Below, one piece after another: positions 18,278-25,566 of a DNA stretch of 64,000 bases; the stretch's first letter is position 1, and each line of letters begins with the position of its first letter. The position numbers and the translations under genes were made by a program. The stretch spans positions 2,587,501 through 2,651,500 of the forward strand of contig NZ_CP030239.1 of NCBI RefSeq assembly GCF_003285265.1, given 5' to 3'. This DNA is from Paracoccus mutanolyticus. Its GTDB lineage: Bacteria; Pseudomonadota; Alphaproteobacteria; Rhodobacterales; Rhodobacteraceae. The notes under the pieces are model-generated. The model was not told the origin of the DNA and did no database searches. It saw only the letters and a program-made list of their open reading frames with translations.

Positions 18278-18454
18278 CGCCAGCAAGGCTTCGTTGTCCC
18301 TGGTCAGACAGGTCACGCCACGTTGGTATTTGGCGGCATATTCGGTCTCGATGGCCGCCAACGCCGCAGCGCGGGTTTCGGCATGAGAGATCTCGCGCAG
18401 ATCGGCGGTGACAGCGGGCTGCATGGACTTGGGGAAGCAATTGAGCACATTCGC
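18278..18454 (-). mobile_element. IS256-family (Mutator) transposase fragment
   Basis: The minus frame reads ANVLNCFPKSMQPAVTADLR, EISHAETRAAALAAIETEYA, AKYQRGVTCLTRDNEALLA. This is the central region of IS256-family transposases ('vln.fpk..q......l..i..a.t...A..a.....kY'). About 59 codons, no terminal repeats, and departure from the family after EALLA. It is therefore a dead remnant. Confidence 0.7.
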
Positions 18455-18584
18455 CTCGTGTGAACACCGTGCTGGCCGGCGCTCGGGACGAACGTGACGC
18501 CGGCTTTCCGAGCTCTTGCAGACGGGCGCGAGTCGTCGCCGCTGCGGGCATCGACCGCCAGGGGGCCGCCGGTCTGGCAGATGA

Positions 18585-18827
18585 TCATGGATCCCGGACG
18601 AACACCCCGGGCGCCTCAAGCGCAGCTATGAAATCGGACCGGACCTGTTCGGCGTCTGCTGACCCGCCTTCCAAATCCAGGCACGCCTCGGCGGCTCTCT
18701 GATACGCTGGATCATCGGGATCGCAATACATCATCAGGGCTGTGCCGATCCCGCGCGCGTCGGTCACGGTTCGAAATTTGCCGGCATGCTCTTCGTAGGT
18801 GACGGGGCGGATTGTGATCCGTGGCAT
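18585..18827 (-). CDS. DUF982 family protein
   Basis: An intact 80-residue gene: ATG at 18827 with a GGAGGA ribosome site 7-8 nt upstream, and TGA at 18585-18587. It reads MPRITIRPVTYEEHAGKFRT, VTDARGIGTALMMYCDPDDP, AYQRAAEACLDLEGGSADAE, QVRSDFIAALEAPGVFVRDP. This is the full DUF982 fold of small rhizobial and related proteins; the function is unknown. It is one of the few whole genes in the mosaic. Confidence 0.75.
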   Translation of the reverse strand: MPRITIRPVTYEEHAGKFRTVTDARGIGTALMMYCDPDDPAYQRAAEACLDLEGGSADAEQVRSDFIAALEAPGVFVRDP

Positions 18828-18857
18828 GGCCTGATCCTCCTGCACCGCAACGACAAC

Positions 18858-18892
18858 GCCCCGCCTCCGGTTCGTCGGGGGCGGGGCTTTTT
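18858..18892 (+). terminator. Rho-independent terminator
   Basis: Stem GCCCCGCC / GGCGGGGC (8 bp, extended by CC/GG) followed by TTTTT on the plus strand: a canonical intrinsic terminator for a plus-strand transcript. It lies between the DUF982 start and the LLM fragment, with no recognisable plus-strand gene directly upstream, so its own gene is gone. Confidence 0.75.
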
Positions 18893-19034
18893 GCGTTTGC
18901 ACGGCGCCGGCCTTGGCCCCGCGCTGCGCTCGCATGTGCTCTAGGATGTTCCAATTGCGCTCAGGTGAAAGGTGTGCCAGTAATGCCATCCACGAAACCC
19001 CGCGAACGATCGATCCCTGCGCCATTGCGCCGAC

Positions 19035-19282
19035 AGCAGCGTCAGCGGCTCAAGCTCGACGTTGCGGTCGGTGCGGCACAGCGACCCCTGGGGCTGGCGC
19101 AGGGCAAGGCCGTCGGCCAGGAACACCATATCGAACAGCCCGTGTTCGGCCTTGCGGGCGATGCGGGCGAAATGCTCGATCCGCATGGCGCCGTCCGCCG
19201 GCACGTCGGGGTGGCGCCAGCCGCCCGCGTGATAGCCAAGCTGGCGCATGGACAGGCCAAGTTTGATCTGACGTCTGGACAT
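19035..19282 (-). pseudogene. LLM-class flavin monooxygenase N-terminal fragment (NtaA/SnaA type)
   Basis: From ATG (complement of 19280-19282): MSRRQIKLGLSMRQLGYHAG, GWRHPDVPADGAMRIEHFAR, IARKAEHGLFDMVFLADGLA, then NVELEPLTLLSA. This is the N-terminal barrel segment of FMNH2-dependent NtaA/SnaA/DszA monooxygenases. It breaks at TLLSA, and the remaining 350 or so residues are missing. It is fused in frame to a histidine-kinase N-terminus upstream. Confidence 0.65.
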
Positions 19283-19357
19283 TCTTGTCTCCAGCACGAC
19301 CACGCTGACGATGGCGGCGATCAGTAGGGCCGCAATGCGGGTACGCAGAGAGCTCAT
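19283..19357 (-). pseudogene. Sensor histidine kinase N-terminal fragment
   Basis: The frame begins MSSLRTRIAALLIAAIVSVV followed by VLETR and then runs without a stop into the LLM fragment. 'SLRTRIAALLIAAIVSVVVL' is the usual first transmembrane helix of EnvZ-like sensor kinases of Rhodobacteraceae. Only this helix is present. Confidence 0.5.
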
Positions 19358-19495
19358 TTCCGTCCATCGTCCACACTGACGGGTCACCGCCAGCGGACTG
19401 ACGCCCCGTCCATGCCATCGCCACCCGATTGAGGCAGACGCCGGCCCCGCGATGGTGAATGTGCCGTAGCCTCGGCCCGCAAAGCAATGGCGCCG

Positions 19496-19798
19496 ATGGC
19501 TCGGGCGACGCATCGCTGCCTGGTGCCGATCGAGGCCTTCAGCGAGCCCGGACCAGATCGCAAGCCGGTCTGGTTCGAGCCGGTTGATGGGGCGCCCATG
19601 ATGTTCGCCGGCATCGAGACGCGGGGCTGGACCAGCATCCGAAAGGTTAAGGACGGAGAGACCGACGACGACCTCTATGCCTTCCTGACCAGTGCGCCGA
19701 ATGCCGAGGTGGCATCGGTCCACCCGAAGGCGATGCCGGTGATGCTGATGGAGCCGACGACTGGGCCCTGGATGGACGGCTCGACGCGCGCGAGATCA
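19496..19798 (+). pseudogene. SRAP (YedK/HMCES-like) protein fragment
   Basis: The plus frame reads MARATHRCLVPIEAFSEPGP, FEPVDGAPMMFAGIETRGW, FLTSAPNAEVASVHPKAMPV. This is the middle and late part of SOS-response-associated peptidase/abasic-site-crosslinking proteins (the Glu of EAFSE and the His of HPKAMPV are the active-site blocks). The N-terminal Met-Cys that makes the crosslink is absent, so it cannot work as is. It ends in altered sequence before the tRNA. Confidence 0.65.
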
Positions 19799-19916
19799 GA
19801 TGGGGCGCTGCGCCGGGTTCGTCGTGGCGCTGGTGGACGACGGGCCGGCCGGTCGCCGTGGCCAGGATCAGGGGCGACAGCCAGTAAACGTATCGAACTG
19901 CAGACAGCCCTTGGTT

Positions 19917-20000
19917 CGGGGCGTAGCGCAGCCTGGTCAGCCTGGTAGCGACGGTTTTGGGTACCGTAGGCCGGAGGTTCGAATCCTCTCGCCCCGACCA
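19917..20000 (+). tRNA. tRNA-Pro (anticodon TGG)-like, with an enlarged D loop
   Basis: Acceptor stem CGGGGCG / CGCCCCG, anticodon arm ACGGT-TTTGGGT-ACCGT (anticodon TGG), T loop TTCGAAT and an encoded CCA. It is 84 nt rather than 77: the D loop contains a duplicated CAGCCTGGT, and about two bases are missing before the anticodon stem. Either a damaged pseudo-tRNA or a normal gene with local sequence errors. It forms the right border of the mosaic. Confidence 0.7.
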
Positions 20001-20082
20001 GTCTCAGCTTCGCCCTTTGCCGAGCCTTGCGGGCAAGGTGATGGCCATGCCGAGCGTGTGACTCCTTGTCCGATTGTCCCTG

Positions 20083-20790
20083 TCACTCCAAGGTCTTGTC
20101 CGAGGTGTCCGCCTTGCCCGCGGTCCAGTATCCGGCGGCCTTGAGCCAGTGGCGCGGGTGGTTGCGCGCGGTCAGGAAATGGTCGCGGATGTGGCGCGCG
20201 ACGCCGGCCTCGGCGGCGATCCAGACAAAGCCCCGGCCTTCGGGCAGGTCCAGCCCGGCTACGGCAGAGGCCACGGCCTGCGGATCGGCGGGATCGGCGC
20301 GGTGGCACCAATGCGCGACATGGTTCGCAAGGGTCTGCCAGTGCTGCTCCTCTGCCGGGCCGCTAACCAGGCCAAGCGTGGTGACGGCGGCGCCCTGGGC
20401 CATGCCCTCGACCCAGCGGCCCATCGCGGGCAGGGCGGTTTCATCGCCGATCAGCAGCCACCAGTCAAACACCGGCGCGATCACCGTCGAGCCGCGCGGG
20501 CCCGCGACCGTCAGCCGGTCGCCCGGTACCGCATCGACGGCCCATTGCGTCGCTGGTCCCGCCTCATGCACGGCATAGTCGATGGTCACGCCCGGCCTGG
20601 GCGTCGAAGGCGAGCGGGTGATTCAACTGGTTCCACCGCGCGAAGTGCAGCTTGTAGTCCTGCGGGTTGGAAATCGGCCAGATGTCGCGGAAGGACCAGC
20701 GGATCATCTGCGGCGGCCACGGGTCTTGTCCCGCACGACAAGAGCGCGGCGGCGAATGTCGAAGCGGTGGCGGGTGGTGATCTGTTCCAT
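20083..20790 (-). CDS. Siderophore-interacting protein / ferric reductase (YqjH-like), disrupted
   Basis: The C-terminal 168 residues (to TGA at 20083) form a good FAD/NADPH-binding reductase: DYAVHEAGPATQWAVDAVPG, DWWLLIGDETALPAMGRWVE, FVWIAAEAGVARHIRDHFLT. The N-terminus begins at ATG 20790 (MEQITTRHRFDIRRRALVV, AAGGAA ribosome site). Between 20612 and 20663 the expected FAD-binding region is replaced by 52 bp identical to the GIY-YIG-type piece at 8541-8623, with frame changes on both sides. Such proteins reduce siderophore-bound iron in the cytosol. It follows a PadR regulator, as in the E. coli yqjI/yqjH pair. Confidence 0.75.
20612..20663 (-). repeat. 52-bp inverted copy of the GIY-YIG-type sequence
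   Basis: The minus strand is identical to 8541-8584 and then 8616-8623, that is the plus-strand piece without its 31-bp duplication. It interrupts the siderophore-interacting protein gene. Confidence 0.9.
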
Positions 20791-21312
20791 CGTGACGGAA
20801 ATTCCTTGTTCGGTGTCGTTTCGCCGGGGCGGGGCAATCTCCCGGATCGCCCGGGCGGTGGTTTGCAGCAGGTCTGCGATGGCCGAGAGGCGGGCGGGAT
20901 CCTCGGGTCCGGCCAGGACGGCGGCCAGCGCGGATTTCAGCGCCTGCATTCCCGCCCGAACCGGATCGCCCGTCGGAACGGTCCAGTCGCGGACCAGGAT
21001 CGCCCCGATTGCGGGGCGGTTGGCGGCCAGGAAGGCGCGGCCCTCGGGGGTGATGGCATAGCACTTGCGCCCGCCTTGGGGCTGCACCGTGACCAGGCCC
21101 AGGTCCTCGAGCCAGGAGAGATTGGGATAGATCGCGCCGGGGCTGGGGATGTAATGGCCGCCCGTGCGCTCCTCAATCGCCTTGATCAGCTCATAGCCGT
21201 GGCTGGGGCGATCCGCGATGATCGCCAGCAGGAACAGGCGCAGCTCTCCGTAATCCAGGGGGCTGCGCCCGCGGCGGCCAAGGCGGCGTTCGGCATGGTC
21301 GGGCTGTTTCAT
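20704..21312 (-). CDS. PadR-family transcriptional regulator (YqjI-like)
   Basis: The N-terminal winged helix is clear: LDYGELRLFLLAIIADRPSH, GYELIKAIEERTGGHYIPSP, GAIYPNLSWLEDLGLVTVQP. Residues 100-170 are the helical dimerisation part. The strings resemble E. coli YqjI, a metal-responsive repressor of the ferric reductase YqjH, and the next gene is of that type. The His-rich metal-binding N-terminus of YqjI is not seen (only MKQPDHAERR). No stop separates it from the reductase start: the frame runs through the reductase ATG (20790) to 20704, so either a stop was lost or the two are fused. Two GATATATC sites precede it. Confidence 0.8.
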   Translation of the reverse strand: MKQPDHAERRLGRRGRSPLDYGELRLFLLAIIADRPSHGYELIKAIEERTGGHYIPSPGAIYPNLSWLEDLGLVTVQPQGGRKCYAITPEGRAFLAANRPAIGAILVRDWTVPTGDPVRAGMQALKSALAAVLAGPEDPARLSAIADLLQTTARAIREIAPPRRNDTEQGISVTMEQITTRHRFDIRRRALVVRDKTRGRRR

Positions 21313-21329
21313 GCCGCCCGTATAATCCC

Positions 21330-21354
21330 GATATATCGAAAATCAAGATATATC
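21330..21354. promoter_or_regulatory. Paired GATATATC sites, likely PadR operator
   Basis: Two perfect 8-bp palindromes GATATATC at 21330-21337 and 21347-21354, 17 bp start to start (same helix face would need 21), lying 18-42 bp upstream of the padR start. PadR proteins typically bind AT-rich palindromes at their own promoter. The assignment is by position. Confidence 0.5.
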
Positions 21355-21370
21355 TGGATGCGTCTCTGGA

Positions 21371-22356
21371 TCAGGCGGCGCTGCGGTCGCGCACGGCGCG
21401 CAGCTTGTCCAGCCGCAGCCGGGCGATGGCGTGCTCCGGCTTCAGCGCCAGGACCGCGCGATAATGCTCCTCGGCGCCTGGGGGGTCATGCAGCGCAAGG
21501 CGCTGGCGCGCCATCAGCAGGTGGTAGCCGATCGGATTCGCCCTGCGTGTCGGGGCGGCCAACGCCTCGGCCAAGGCAGGGCGGTTCCGGCGCAGGGCGG
21601 TCGCCGCCAGTTCCAGGCGATAGGTCGGAACCGTCTTGCGCCGGGCCAGCAGGAGGCGGCGCAGAGCCTCTGTCTCGGCCTGCACCAGCAGATCGAAGGC
21701 AGCGCGGGCGGGAAGCGACCCGGCAAGGCAGGCCGCCGTGCCATGCGCCGCATGGGGCAGGGCGATCACCCCAGCCCCGGGGCGCCCGCGATCAGGCCGG
21801 CCTGGAAGCGGTCGAAGCGAAAGCGCGGGTCGTAAAGCAGCGCGGCGCGTTCGGGCAGGTGTTCGGGGCGCACGCGCATGTCCCGGTGCAGGGCCGGATC
21901 GAAGAAGCGCACATAGCGCCGGTCGTGCTCCCCCGTCTCGCGCGGGTCGATGGTGATCTGCGGGCTGCAGGCCAGCACATGGTCTGCCCCCAGGAAGCGG
22001 CCCCAGCGCAGCGCCCCGTAGCCGCCCATCGAGGCGCCATAGGCGATGGTGCCCCCGCGCGCGAGCGTCCGGCACTGGTCGGCGATCCGGGCGATGTCCA
22101 GGCGGGGATACCAGCAGGGATGCTTGGGCACCACGCCCAGCAAGGTAAAGCCGTTCCGTTCGCACAGCCGGCGCGCGAAGGCGCTCCGGCCATTGGCGCG
22201 GGCATGCATGATGTCGAAGGTCAGCAGCGTCAGGGGCGCGGCGCCCGGCAGGTAGAGCAGTTGCAGATGGTCGCCGTCAAACAGCAGCCTGGGCTGCGGC
22301 GGCGCCTGCCGCAGATGGGCCGGCGCGGCACCGCGGTCCTGCATCGCCCCCGTCAT
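21371..22356 (-). CDS. Hydrolase-fold protein with TPR-like C-terminus, one frameshift
   Basis: It starts at ATG 22356, overlapping the upstream stop (ATGA). Residues up to about 195 contain LLFDGDHLQLLYLPGAAPLT, RNGFTLLGVVPKHPCWYPRL and the nucleophile elbow GASMGGYGALRWG, suggesting an alpha/beta-hydrolase fold. After a one-base change in a GC run near 21780 it continues to 21371 with helical repeats (YHLLMARQRLALHDPPGAEE, HYRAVLALKPEHAIARLRLD) of TPR type. No signal peptide. Coupled to the FkbH-like gene, it probably acts on the same surface-glycan or lipid substrate (inference). Function unknown. Confidence 0.65.
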
Positions 22357-24086
22357 GCCGCGCGGTGGCCGGGCAGGGCGGCCTGTCCGGCAGTGCGGGC
22401 GTAGCTGTTCACGAACTCGGCGATCTTGAAATAGCCGGTGCGGGTGTAATGGTCGCTGTCCACGAACTCCTCGGGGGCAAGCAGGCGGTCCACGTCGATG
22501 AAATGGCTGTTCGGCGTCGCGGCGCAAAAATCGCGGCACATGGCGTTGTAGGACAGGCGGATGTCGCGGGTGCGCTCGGCCTGCTCGCCATGGTCGCTGA
22601 CGGCCGAAAGGATGAACAGCGGCGAGTCGGCGCGGCGCAGCCCGTCCACCCGTTCCAGGCACAGCCGGGTCAGGTCCAGCCGCTCGTCAAGGGTCAGGCG
22701 GCGGTGATACATCTCCTTGGCGAAGCGCGCGGCAAGCTCGGGATCCTTCATCAGCTTCTTGAAGCGGCGCGGCGGGATCGTGGCCCAGTATTCGCCGCCC
22801 CACGCCTTGCCGCCATAGGTGAAGAACAGGTCCGACGGCACCGAGAAATAGAGCGAAAGCAGGATCAGGTCCGATTCCCGGACCGAGCGGTCGAAGGCCA
22901 GCATGTCTTCGTAGCTTTGGCCGACCAGATGGCGCAGGGCATAGGAGTGCTTCAGGGACTTGTCGCGCGGGTTCAGGATGAAGCCCACGTCGTCGTGGCG
23001 CACCAGCATGCCCTGATCGTCGGGCTTGTTCACGAACTCGTCGCGGTTGGTGCCGCAATAGAAGCTGACCTGCAAAAGGTCGCAACCCCCGACCAGGCAC
23101 AGGCGCCGTTCCTCGAGCTGGTTGGCGCCGGATTCGAAATCGGTGACCTCGGTGATCCAGTCGATCTCGCCATGGTCGGTCAGCTTGCTGGCGACCGGGC
23201 CCACCACATCGAATTCGGGTCGGTTCAGGTGCTGCCAGACCCATTGCTCGACCCCCATGTTGAGGGTGCGGCACGAGAACGCAAAGTGATGGACGGTGGT
23301 GCCGGAAAACTTGGTCCGCACGCAGAAAAAGCCCACGACGCCATAATCGCCATAGCGGTCCTGCACCTCGACCAGCCCCGCGTGCATCCCCGAGACGGCC
23401 AGCAGTTCATCGAGCGCCTTGCGCTCCTCGGGCGTGTTGGCGCGCACCTTGGTGAAGTTCAGCTGGTTGGTGCGGTTCAGGATTTCCAGCACCCGGTCCA
23501 TGTGGTTTTCCACATCGGTGATGATCCTGATCTTGATCTGGGACTGGCGCAGAAAGTCGGCATTCGTCAGGCCCGAATTCTCGCGTTCGTCCTTTTTCTG
23601 TTCCATCACCTTGTACTGGGCCAGCCGCGAATGGCTGCGGTCGTCCTTGCCCTGAAGCTGGGGCAGGTCCAGAAGCGCGGGCAGGTCGGCGCGCGAGGCA
23701 TCGACCGTCATCAGCCCGGGGCTGAAGAACAGCGATTCTTCCAGGTTCAGGTGGTTGTCGTCCAGAAACAGCACGTTTTCGGCGCGCAGGCCCATCTCGT
23801 CGATCATCTGGGTAATGGCCTGCCCCTTGGGCGACCAGGCGATATGGGGAAAGACGAACAGGTCCCAGATACCCAGCGACTCGACGGCGGCACGCGCCTG
23901 GGCGAAGTCGTTCTTCGAGCAGTCGAGCACATGATGCCTGGTCGACCAGGGTGGGACATCGAGGTGGTTTGCCTGGATGCCTTCCTCAAGAACTCCTACT
24001 GGTCGGGCCAGTGGGTCATCCTCATGCGGTCGCCTGATCACCAGCAAGACCTGCGCCTTGACGGTTTCGAAGTGCTGTTCTGCCAT
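22353..24086 (-). CDS. FkbH-like (HAD-IIIC/GNAT) protein with damaged N-terminus
   Basis: About 577 residues from ATG 24086. FkbH-type proteins join a HAD-IIIC domain to a GNAT domain and act in glyceryl/acyl loading or polysaccharide assembly. Seen: SKNDF (about 57-61), WDLFVFPHIAWSPKG, FLDDNHLNLEE (about 107-117), a GNAT-like part (about 185-310), and a large C-terminal part ending HFIDVDRLLAPEEFVDSDHY, TRTGYFKIAEFV, like the catalytic end of an SGNH-type domain. The HAD nucleophile motif (DLDxTLWxG) expected before SKNDF is absent: residues 12-55 look scrambled (frame changes around 23940-24060). It is coupled to the next gene. Confidence 0.75.
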   Translation of the reverse strand: MAEQHFETVKAQVLLVIRRPHEDDPLARPVGVLEEGIQANHLDVPPWSTRHHVLDCSKNDFAQARAAVESLGIWDLFVFPHIAWSPKGQAITQMIDEMGLRAENVLFLDDNHLNLEESLFFSPGLMTVDASRADLPALLDLPQLQGKDDRSHSRLAQYKVMEQKKDERENSGLTNADFLRQSQIKIRIITDVENHMDRVLEILNRTNQLNFTKVRANTPEERKALDELLAVSGMHAGLVEVQDRYGDYGVVGFFCVRTKFSGTTVHHFAFSCRTLNMGVEQWVWQHLNRPEFDVVGPVASKLTDHGEIDWITEVTDFESGANQLEERRLCLVGGCDLLQVSFYCGTNRDEFVNKPDDQGMLVRHDDVGFILNPRDKSLKHSYALRHLVGQSYEDMLAFDRSVRESDLILLSLYFSVPSDLFFTYGGKAWGGEYWATIPPRRFKKLMKDPELAARFAKEMYHRRLTLDERLDLTRLCLERVDGLRRADSPLFILSAVSDHGEQAERTRDIRLSYNAMCRDFCAATPNSHFIDVDRLLAPEEFVDSDHYTRTGYFKIAEFVNSYARTAGQAALPGHRAA

Positions 24087-24280
24087 GGTCGCCTCTGCCC
24101 CTTGCCGCGTGGTCGTTTCCCGCGTTCTTGGCACGCATTGGTTAATCAAACGCTAACGCCAGACGGCCGCCGCGATTTTTCCACGCCCCGCCGCGCCTGC
24201 GGCCGCCGTTCGGCCCTTGCCCTTTTTCCATGCGCCCCATAGAAGGCCCCCCTGAAATCCTGAGAGGCTGGGGGGTGGGA

Positions 24281-25535
24281 ATGCCGCTTCTGGTGATGAA
24301 ATTCGGCGGCACTTCGGTGGCCGACCTGGACCGCATCAAGAACGCCGCCTTGAAGGTCAAGCGCGAGGTCGAGCGGGGCTATGATGTCATCGTCATCGTC
24401 AGCGCCATGTCGGGCAAGACCAACGAGCTGGTCGGCTGGGTCGAGGCGACCTCGCCCCTGTTCGACGCGCGCGAATACGACGCCGTCGTCGCCTCGGGCG
24501 AGAACGTGACCGCCGGGCTGATGGCGCTGACGTTGCAGGAAATGGACGTGCCGGCGCGGTCCTGGCAGGGCTGGAGGTGCCGATCACCACCACCGCGCAG
24601 CACAGCTCGCCCGCTTCGTCGACATCGCGCGCAAGATCATCGACCAGAAGTTCGCCGAAGGCATGAAGGTCGCCGTGGTCGCCGGCTTCCAGGGCCTGTC
24701 GCCCGAGGGCCGCATCACCACGCTGGGCCGGGGCGGTTCGGACACCACCGCCGTCGCCTTTGCCGCCGCCTTCGGCGCCGAGCGCTGCGACATCTATACC
24801 GATGTGGACGGGGTCTATACCACCGACCCGCGCATCACCTCGAAGGCCCGCAAGCTTGACAAGATCGCCTTCGAGGAAATGCTGGAACTGGCGAGCCTGG
24901 GGGCCAAGGTCCTGCAGACCCGTTCGGTCGAACTGGCGATGCGCTACAAGGTTCGCCTGCGGGTGCTGAGTTCCTTCGAGGATACCGACGAGACCAGCGG
25001 CACCCTGGTCTGCGATGAGGATGAAATCATGGAATCGAAAGTCGTCAACGGCGTCGCCTATTCCCGCGAGGAAGCCAAGATCACCCTGGTCACGGTCGAG
25101 GACAAGCCCGGCATCTCGGCCGCGATCTTCGCGCCGCTGGCCGAGGCCGGCGTGAACGTCGACATGATCGTGCAGAACATCTCGGAAAAGGACTACGAGG
25201 ATCATCCGGGATCGGTCACCGACATGACCTTCTCCTGCCCGGTGAACCAGGTCGCCCGGGCCAAGAAGGCGATGGAAGAGGCCAAGGCCGCCGGCCATAT
25301 CGCCTATGACGACCTGGTCGTGGACCCCGAGGTCGCCAAGGTCTCGGTCGTGGGCATCGGCATGCGCAGCCACGCCGGCGTCGCCGCCCGCATGTTCAAG
25401 GCGCTGGCCGATGAAAACATCAACATCAAGGTGATCTCCACCAGCGAGATCAAGATTTCGGTGCTGATCGACCGCAAATATATGGAACTGGCCGTGCAGG
25501 CGCTGCATGATGCCTTCGAATTGGAACAGGCCTGA
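24281..25535 (+). CDS. lysC: Aspartate kinase, two single-base deletions
   Basis: Phosphorylates aspartate, the first step to lysine, threonine, methionine and diaminopimelate. It starts MPLLVMKFGGTSVADLDRIK (kinase Lys and GGTS). Frame 1 runs to SWQGW (about 24574); after two lost bases (near 24574 and 24609) the protein resumes as TTTAQHSSxRFVDIARKII and continues intact to 25535. Later blocks include GRGGSDTTAVAFAAAFGA (ATP/aspartate site), LDKIAFEEMLELASLGAKVL and two ACT domains (from about residue 260) that sense lysine/threonine. About 418 residues when corrected. It precedes ptsP, a conserved alphaproteobacterial order. The gene is essential, so the breaks are probably errors. Confidence 0.9.
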
Positions 25536-25566
25536 GCAAGGGTTCCGGGCCGAAGGCGGAGGGTGC

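Larger units (their letters stand above)
3348..19916. other. Mosaic accessory region between two tRNA-Pro genes
   Basis: About 16.5 kb with almost no full-length gene. I recognise at least 18 pieces of about 75-300 bp from unrelated families, on both strands, many joined directly to one another; they are listed separately below. Phage-like pieces (GIY-YIG, SNF2 helicase, DNA methylases, DUF2312) alternate with metabolic and transporter pieces and IS remnants. No integrase, terminase, portal or capsid gene could be recognised. The ends are tRNA-Pro(CGG) on the left and a tRNA-Pro(TGG)-like gene on the right, whose last 28 bases differ at one position. Interpretations are a decayed integrative element or graveyard, or a chimeric assembly; the sequence alone does not decide. 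Confidence 0.7.

Noticed and set aside
3348..19916. Intact prophage
   Set aside because: No integrase, terminase, portal, capsid or tail gene could be recognised, and phage-like pieces alternate with chromosomal gene pieces.
23945..24060. Plus-strand coding segment (WDIEVVCLDAFLKNSYWSGQ and on) opposite the FkbH-like N-terminus
   Set aside because: It has no start, ribosome site or recognisable family, and the opposite strand has the conserved SKNDF context next to it; more likely part of a scrambled patch.
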